Below, piece by piece: positions 5,290 through 9,441 of a stretch of 9,441 nt of DNA. The notes under the pieces were generated by a model. It had not been told where the DNA came from. It made no database searches and saw nothing but the letters and a program-made list of their open reading frames with translations. The DNA comes from an uncultured Bacteroidota bacterium (lineage in GTDB: Bacteria; Bacteroidota; Bacteroidia; Chitinophagales; Saprospiraceae), in assembly GCA_937876435.1 (NCBI GenBank), contig CALEIL010000512.1, positions 1-9,441 on the forward strand, given 5' to 3'. The translations under genes and the position numbers were made by a program. Position 1 is the first letter of the stretch. Every line of letters starts with the position of its first letter.

Positions 5290-5700
5290 ATGATCACTTT
5301 TAAACCAGGTGAGCCTAAAGATCCTCTTGTTGAGCTCACTAAAAAATTATTGAAACTACTTGATGTAAAAGTTACTTCAAGGACTATAGAAAAAACCATC
5401 TTAAGACATCCGTACTATCCAGGCATTCTTGCATTAAGCGATGCCCTCTCAGATTGGAAAGTGAAAAATATCACATTGCAGATTGATGAATCAAAACTAT
5501 CACTTCTACCGACCCCATTTATAGCCCATCTACATCCATCCAACGATTATGACCTAAGGATTATTTGTGGAATAAGAAACGATGTAGTGGAATTCAGTAA
5601 ATCCATGAATAAAACTAACGAAATTCCACTGGAATTAACGGGGCAAAACGCCGGATCAAAATCGATATTATTTATCCGCAAAACGCCGGTTATGCCATAA
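5290..5700 (+). CDS. Stand-alone C39-like (peptidase-like) domain protein, catalytically inactive
   Basis: The 136 residues match the C39-like domain that in Bacteroidota often precedes a vitamin K epoxide reductase and thioredoxin-like domain: an N-terminal helix (VELTKKLLKLLDVKVTSRTI), the HPYYPGILALSDALSDW block (residues 40-56; family form 'HPdYPSLLslsDtL.kw'), then VKNITLQIDESKLSLLPTPFIAHL (58-81) and a last strand SILFIRKTP. True C39 peptidases use a Cys near the N-terminus and a later His. Here the only Cys is C93, in the second half, and 'DLRIICG' replaces the usual 'hFvvl' His site, so proteolysis is unlikely; a peptide-binding role is the better inference. No signal peptide or membrane helix. 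It lies 1 nt after the small ORF and 1 nt before the ABC ATPase. Confidence 0.75.
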   Translation: MITFKPGEPKDPLVELTKKLLKLLDVKVTSRTIEKTILRHPYYPGILALSDALSDWKVKNITLQIDESKLSLLPTPFIAHLHPSNDYDLRIICGIRNDVVEFSKSMNKTNEIPLELTGQNAGSKSILFIRKTPVMP

Positions 5701-5701
5701 A

Positions 5702-6502
5702 ATGAGTGTACACATAAAGGACGTCTCGTTATCCTTTAAGAGCCAGGACGCTCTTCAGAAGGTCAGCTTGATTTTATCCCCGCATGAAATCACTTATATC
5801 CTCGGACCCAATGGAGCGGGTAAGAGCGCTCTGGTCAATTGTATCGCGGGTTTACACACCAGGTATACCGGCTCCATTTCAATACCCGCAGGAACGAAAA
5901 TGGGTGCATTAACCAACCAACCCTTCAGATATTCCTTCTTATCCGTGAAGGATAATATCCGAGTGTTCCTGCGTTACAACCAAATGGAATTCTACGGTTA
6001 TCATCAATTGTTGAATCAGCACCTAAATCTGGACGAAATACTCGACAAACGATTCCAGACACTGTCCCAAGGTCAGAAACAAAGGGTGTTGATTTTTCTT
6101 TCGGTGATCAATGATCCTGAAATCATCCTATTGGATGAACCCTTTCAAGGATTGGATCCATTCTATTCCGAAAAACTGATTGTACTGCTGAATATCTTGA
6201 AAAATCAGGGTCGGACGATCATGATCAATGATCACATCATATCCCATACTATACGCCTCGCAGATAAAATTGCATTTTTAATCAAGCATCGGAATACTTT
6301 GACGATACCCTATCATCGCATTGATGAAGGTGTGTTTTACCACATTCCCGATACGGCGAATCTCCCTGAAAATGGCAGCTCCTCTTTTGGTGACCACCTT
6401 TTCACTAGTCCTCCCAAGGATAAGAAAAACCTCCGTCGAATCGAAAACTTAACCGAATTGTACACTTTGGCCATCGACCATGAAAAGCATAAATCCATAT
6501 AA
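5702..6502 (+). CDS. ABC transporter ATP-binding protein
   Basis: This 266-residue protein is the ATPase of the exporter. All motor motifs are intact: Walker A GPNGAGKS (35-42), Q-loop Q73, signature LSQGQ (121-125), Walker B IILLDE (141-146), D-loop GLD (150-152) and switch H178 in MINDHIISH. The nucleotide domain ends near residue 195; the remaining 70 residues form an extension (KHRNTLTIPYHRIDEGVFYH) of the kind found in bacteriocin-, antibiotic- or heme-type ABC-2 exporters, without a recognisable domain. It should sit on the cytoplasmic face bound to the two permeases that follow. The start is 1 nt after the C39-like gene's stop, and its 3' end overlaps the first permease gene by 23 nt, so co-translation is likely. 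The substrate cannot be read from this subunit. Confidence 0.95.
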   Translation: MSVHIKDVSLSFKSQDALQKVSLILSPHEITYILGPNGAGKSALVNCIAGLHTRYTGSISIPAGTKMGALTNQPFRYSFLSVKDNIRVFLRYNQMEFYGYHQLLNQHLNLDEILDKRFQTLSQGQKQRVLIFLSVINDPEIILLDEPFQGLDPFYSEKLIVLLNILKNQGRTIMINDHIISHTIRLADKIAFLIKHRNTLTIPYHRIDEGVFYHIPDTANLPENGSSSFGDHLFTSPPKDKKNLRRIENLTELYTLAIDHEKHKSI

Positions 6503-7229
6503 ATCCATCATTGCAATGGAATGGGATAAATTGAAATATAGTAGTAAAGGCTTACTTGGACTGGGATTATTATTCCCCGTTTTTGCATTATCACCCTGGT
6601 TAACTCTACATAGATTTGATTCAAAATTTGAAGAATATTCATGGTGGTACTTAGATGACAGCGTGCTCAATTTTATGATCTATAGCTCAACAAATCGCTG
6701 TTCCTGGCAGATGATTTTGGTTATCCCCTGGTTGTTCATAATCCTGTTCTCGAAAGAACCACAAATTTTTTTCAGAAAAAAGAACCGGATATTTTTGCAG
6801 CTATTGGGTTCAAAATCTCTCTTTTTCACTTTATTCGTTACGGCATTTACTGCACTGACCGCAACGTCCACGTTATGGCTCTATCGATTGTGGTGCCAAA
6901 GCGAAATGGTCCAACCAGTCCAGGGGGATTGGGCCGCTATTCTATCGTCATTTTCCAATATTGGCATCCGTTACATACTCGTCATACCCCTTATCGTCTT
7001 TCTGTTTTTGTTTATCGCTCAAAAATGGAACTATCCAATTCTATTTATCATATTCATTTTTTCATCTCTTGCCCCGGTCGATACGCCTTATCAGTTTCAT
7101 TATAACTTGCAAAACCCGCATTTCAATAAAGAATGGTTATTTCTCTCGCTTGGTTATGGAGCGGTTATGACAGGCATTATATTGATTTACTTTCGATTCA
7201 TGTCAAAAAAGACCCATGTTTTCCCTTGA
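6480..7229 (+). CDS. ABC-2 type transporter permease, six membrane helices
   Basis: A 249-residue integral membrane protein with about six hydrophobic segments (near 23-42, 76-91, 113-136, 162-181, 184-200, 219-239), basic cytoplasmic loops (FFRKKNRIF, MSKKTH) and an aromatic extracytoplasmic loop after the first helix (EEYSWWYLDD). The N-terminal segment before helix 1 (NPYKSIIAMEWDKLKYSSKG) is the short amphipathic stretch usual in ABC-2 permeases. Sequence identity to a named exporter is not recognisable by eye; the assignment rests on topology and on its place between an ABC ATPase and a second permease. It overlaps the ATPase gene by 23 nt and the next gene by 14 nt. Start ATG 6480 is the first in frame; ATG 6516 (MEWDKLKY) is an alternative. 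Confidence 0.85.
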   Translation: MKSINPYKSIIAMEWDKLKYSSKGLLGLGLLFPVFALSPWLTLHRFDSKFEEYSWWYLDDSVLNFMIYSSTNRCSWQMILVIPWLFIILFSKEPQIFFRKKNRIFLQLLGSKSLFFTLFVTAFTALTATSTLWLYRLWCQSEMVQPVQGDWAAILSSFSNIGIRYILVIPLIVFLFLFIAQKWNYPILFIIFIFSSLAPVDTPYQFHYNLQNPHFNKEWLFLSLGYGAVMTGIILIYFRFMSKKTHVFP

Positions 7230-8532
7230 TATATACAAACTATATCGATCCGGAATTTGGTGGATTCTGGTGATGACCGTATTGGTTTCGATTGTGCTCC
7301 AGTTCATGTTCGAATCAAACGATATTTATCGATACCTATACAATCCCTTTATGGAAAATGAAGATATATCTTGGATCTACATCGGCGGAATGTATACGAG
7401 TCTGTTTTATATGATTTTATTTCTGCCCATGCTAGTCCTTTTTTTTAATTTATACATCTACCAGGATAAGATCTCCGGCTTGCTAAACAGCTTATCGATA
7501 TTTCGAATTTCAAAGAGAAAATATTGGATAAGGCAGTTTATGATACTTCAGTTCGTTACTCTATTGTTTACCTTTTTCTTCTTATTCCTACCTCCGCTTC
7601 TATATCAAGCTTACCATCATCCGGGATCTATTGCAATTTCCACATTCGTTACGGGGTTGTTTCTGACCCTGAAGACCTGGGTATTGTTGTTAGCTCCCAC
7701 TACCTTGGTTTTTATATTGAGTGTTTTACTACCCAAGGTATATCAGGGCATTCTGGCCAGTTTGGGGCTCTTACTTTGGGTCTTCATCTTTCCTTATTCC
7801 CCTTTTGCAATTCCTTCTCAAGGGATCAATCAATTTATTGACCTATCCCTGGACAAACAACCCCTCCAATGGACGGAAGAACATTTTCATTGGGAAATAT
7901 TGAGCGTAACATGGTTCATTCTATATGCTTTGATATTTATATTGATCGTTTATTTTTTCAGAAAAAAGGAATATTTCAGGCGGCTATTCTTCCTGATAAT
8001 GTGTGGATTACAGGTATGCCACATGGTCTCCTGTTCGTCGAAAAGCAGCCAGTCAGGTCTGACCAATATGTCATTGGGTCAACAGGATACCGCATTGGTT
8101 ATCTGGCTCGATACGGCGCACGTGCAGGATCTCAACGGCGATCTCTATTTATTAAAATCTCTCGTGAACCCATCCGGGGGCAGCCTGACATACCTGGACA
8201 TTTGGAACTCTTATTGCATTCCTTGTATGAAAGCTTTCCCCCAAATAAACCAAATCTCAAGGGAGTACAAGGACAAGCATCTCAAAATTGTATATCTGAA
8301 TACGGACGATGGTGTACTCAGATGGAAACGCGGGCTGGATTTTACAAATAACACCGGCCAGGAAGGTCACTATAGGGTCCGAAATACCGAATTCGAAATA
8401 CTCCAAAAGTCAGGACTTAATGTATATCCAAGGTATATAATTCTCCGGCACGATGGATCCGTTATAGAATTTCGTGCCCCTGTTCCCAACCGGCCTTTTA
8501 TCGACAGTTTATTGGCGACTCTGACCGATTGA
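7216..8532 (+). CDS. ABC-2 permease fused to an extracytoplasmic TlpA-like thioredoxin domain
   Basis: The 438-residue product has two parts. Residues 1-250 are a permease of about the same size as the preceding one (249 residues), with hydrophobic segments near 13-33, 60-81, 107-130, 140-175 (probably two), 176-197 and 228-247. Residues 252-273 (RKKEYF, RR, LFFLIMCGLQVCHM, VSC) look like a lipoprotein signal peptide with lipobox-like MVSC and Cys273. After a Ser-rich linker comes a thioredoxin-fold domain (about 290-438): 'LTYLDIWNSYCIPCMKAFPQ' with the redox pair C334/C337, a 'KIVYLNTDD' strand, and the cis-Pro region 'NVYPRYIILRHDGSV' (P405), typical of TlpA/ResA-like proteins that reduce or oxidise protein disulfides outside the cytoplasm. 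The reading frame is continuous, so this is a real fusion unless there is a sequence error. It overlaps the upstream permease gene by 14 nt and ends the operon. Confidence 0.88.
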   Translation: MFSLDIYKLYRSGIWWILVMTVLVSIVLQFMFESNDIYRYLYNPFMENEDISWIYIGGMYTSLFYMILFLPMLVLFFNLYIYQDKISGLLNSLSIFRISKRKYWIRQFMILQFVTLLFTFFFLFLPPLLYQAYHHPGSIAISTFVTGLFLTLKTWVLLLAPTTLVFILSVLLPKVYQGILASLGLLLWVFIFPYSPFAIPSQGINQFIDLSLDKQPLQWTEEHFHWEILSVTWFILYALIFILIVYFFRKKEYFRRLFFLIMCGLQVCHMVSCSSKSSQSGLTNMSLGQQDTALVIWLDTAHVQDLNGDLYLLKSLVNPSGGSLTYLDIWNSYCIPCMKAFPQINQISREYKDKHLKIVYLNTDDGVLRWKRGLDFTNNTGQEGHYRVRNTEFEILQKSGLNVYPRYIILRHDGSVIEFRAPVPNRPFIDSLLATLTD

Positions 8533-8566
8533 ATACTCTTGGTTAAATCAATGATCAGGTTTTCTT
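8521..8566 (+). terminator. Weak candidate terminator at the end of the exporter operon
   Basis: CTGA (8521-8524) pairs with TCAG (8555-8558) and ATTGA (8528-8532) with TCAAT (8548-8552), with a small internal loop between, followed by GTTTTCTT (8559-8566). The 5' arm includes the last codons and most of the stop of the permease-thioredoxin gene. The stem is AT-rich and interrupted, so only modest termination would be expected. Confidence 0.3.
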
Positions 8567-8646
8567 CATAATCCGTTTTAAAAAATTCGATCGGGTATTT
8601 TATTAACCCTAATTCCAGATCTTGATTTGCTGCTACCCCTCCTTAC

Positions 8647-8684
8647 GGGTGTGGGAGTGAGTTCTGGTTTGGGTGTGGGAGTGA
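8647..8684. repeat. 14-bp direct repeat, 24-bp period
   Basis: GGGTGTGGGAGTGA occurs at 8647-8660 and again at 8671-8684, separated by ten bases (GTTCTGGTTT). Both copies are identical. It lies about 120 bases after the end of the exporter operon. Its role is unknown; it could be a remnant of a tandem array. Confidence 0.6.
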
Positions 8685-8689
8685 AATCC

Positions 8690-8710
8690 GCATTCCTTAT
8701 TCCGTATTCC
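8690..8710. repeat. Three degenerate heptamers (nnATTCC)
   Basis: GCATTCC (8690-8696), TTATTCC (8697-8703) and GTATTCC (8704-8710) stand in tandem; on the other strand they read GGAATAC, GGAATAA, GGAATGC. Two units of the same kind (GGAATCC, GGAATAC) occur at 2275-2288. Short heptamer arrays of this sort are known as dispersed intergenic repeats in several bacterial genomes. Confidence 0.5.
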
Positions 8711-8828
8711 TGAAGCGATCTGAAATACATCGTTTTCCACATTCAGAGGATCTTGCTTCCCTCAATCGAATCCAGGCATTCCGTTTTCAAATACTTCCTT
8801 GTCTCTTTCCAATTCACCCGCTTTGCCT

Positions 8829-9441
8829 CTATAGCTCATGTGTGATTCCTTTTTGAAATGCTGTCAGTAATTCAAAAGCATATTGAATATCTTTGTCCAA
8901 TATTCTCGCCCATTCTCGCGCTATCATGGATTGGGATGCCTTTTGTAGATCGTTCTGTAACACCATTAATACTCTTTCTGAAATTTTATCAGACCTTTCA
9001 AGGTATTGTCTAGATTTTCTCCCCAATACTTCTGCCGCAATTTTCATGCGATCAAAAGGCTCATTTGTTAAGATATCATAGTGTAGTTCAACAATTTCAT
9101 CCCACTCCAAATCAAAGTAGTGCTGAATGATTTTTAAAATATCCGAAAGGTCATTCTGGCGTTGTTCAGGCCGGTCGCTCCAGGCAATTAACTTCAAAAT
9201 CACCATGCCAGGAAGTGGAGGAATATTAACTATTTTTTCCTCTATCTGTACTTCGATGGCATCTTCCATCACTTCTCTGAAGCCAAGTACATGTAAATCA
9301 ACAAACCGCTCATTGAAATTGATGGAATGCTTTTCCTCTATTTCACCAAAAGGAAGTACATCTATGACTACATCAAACTTATATGAATAAAAAGTCCAGG
9401 GTGCCTCTACTTTTCTAAATCCTACCATTTCCAGTTCCGAT
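8829..9441 (-). CDS. Nucleotidyltransferase-like protein (AbiEii-like), 5' end beyond the right edge
   Basis: The frame is open to the right edge (upstream of ATG 9428 it still reads SELE), so ATG 9428 is most likely internal and the gene begins outside the window. The visible 203 residues match the later part of predicted nucleotidyltransferases of the AbiEii/AbiGii-like type: 'FDVVIDVLPFGEIEE' (the last catalytic-strand acidic residue and the 'DllPFGeie' motif), 'LHVLGFREVMEDAIEVQI', 'IPPLPGMVILKLIAWSDRP' (the 'lp.leglvllKLiA..dRp' motif), 'QNDLSDILKIIQHYFD', and an all-helical C-terminal tail. The nucleotide-binding GS motif would lie outside the window. Some members are type IV toxins, many are of unknown role; no antitoxin gene is seen downstream, and the upstream side is not visible. 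Confidence 0.82.
   Translation of the reverse strand, partial: SELEMVGFRKVEAPWTFYSYKFDVVIDVLPFGEIEEKHSINFNERFVDLHVLGFREVMEDAIEVQIEEKIVNIPPLPGMVILKLIAWSDRPEQRQNDLSDILKIIQHYFDLEWDEIVELHYDILTNEPFDRMKIAAEVLGRKSRQYLERSDKISERVLMVLQNDLQKASQSMIAREWARILDKDIQYAFELLTAFQKGITHEL

Larger units (their letters stand above)
8533..8828. other. Gene-poor interval with short repeats and a 25-codon minus-strand frame
   Basis: Nearly 300 bases between two genes converging on this interval. It holds a 14-bp direct repeat (8647-8684), three degenerate heptamers (8690-8710) and, on the minus strand from ATG 8839 to a TGA at 8762, a 25-codon frame (MSYRGKAGELERDKEVFENG...) whose start overlaps the end of the nucleotidyltransferase gene by 11 nt. 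That frame could be a truncated partner gene or chance; nothing else supports it. Confidence 0.4.

Noticed and set aside
7869..8351. A 160-codon plus-strand frame overlapping the permease-thioredoxin gene
   Set aside because: It overlaps a frame with clear membrane helices and a thioredoxin active site; its own product is Arg-rich without any recognisable pattern and has no ribosome site.
1..9441. tRNA, rRNA genes or CRISPR array
   Set aside because: No cloverleaf-like conserved T-loop block, no rRNA-like sequence and no regularly spaced repeats of CRISPR size were seen.

Overview
The window (about 40% GC) reads as an accessory region of a Bacteroidota chromosome, perhaps Saprospiraceae or Chitinophagales. 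Reasons: a textbook Bacteroidota promoter (TTTG, 20 nt, TATATTTG) in front of the ArsR gene, few Shine-Dalgarno sequences, and gene families typical of that phylum (PhnB-like VOC with AHSA1 and ArsR, C39-like domain with ABC transporter, TlpA-like thioredoxin). The genus assignment is inference only.

Layout. 1-398 (-): 5' part of a gene running off the left edge, possibly with a macro-like domain. 399-993: AT-rich, no gene. 994-2078 (+): a two-gene toxin-antitoxin module of the VapB45/VapC45 type (DUF433-bearing antitoxin, PIN-like toxin) with a 4-nt TTGA overlap and a TTG start. 2079-2956: a junkyard holding a GC-rich hairpin-forming patch, a possible decayed IS21-type IstA start and a minus-strand coding fragment.

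2957-4857 (-): a compact operon ArsR regulator, AHSA1/SRPBCC protein, VOC-domain lipoprotein, VOC protein. Its promoter lies inside a 42-bp dyad centred at 4898/4899 that is a strong candidate for ArsR self-repression, and which also shows that the regulator starts at 4857 rather than 4935.

5064-8532 (+): the most interesting part. A small ORF of 74 codons, whose GGAGG ribosome site is paired in a hairpin with its own codons 2-4, is followed with 1-nt gaps or overlaps by a stand-alone, catalytically empty C39-like domain, an ABC ATPase, a six-helix ABC-2 type permease, and a second permease fused in frame through a lipoprotein-like signal segment to a TlpA-like thioredoxin domain (CIPC active site). 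Together these look like a dedicated ABC exporter that carries its own extracytoplasmic thiol-disulfide domain, plausibly for exporting and oxidising a small peptide; the substrate is not proven and the small ORF is only a candidate.

8533-8828: short direct and heptamer repeats, no convincing gene. 8829-9441 (-): a nucleotidyltransferase-like protein (AbiEii-like) cut by the right edge.
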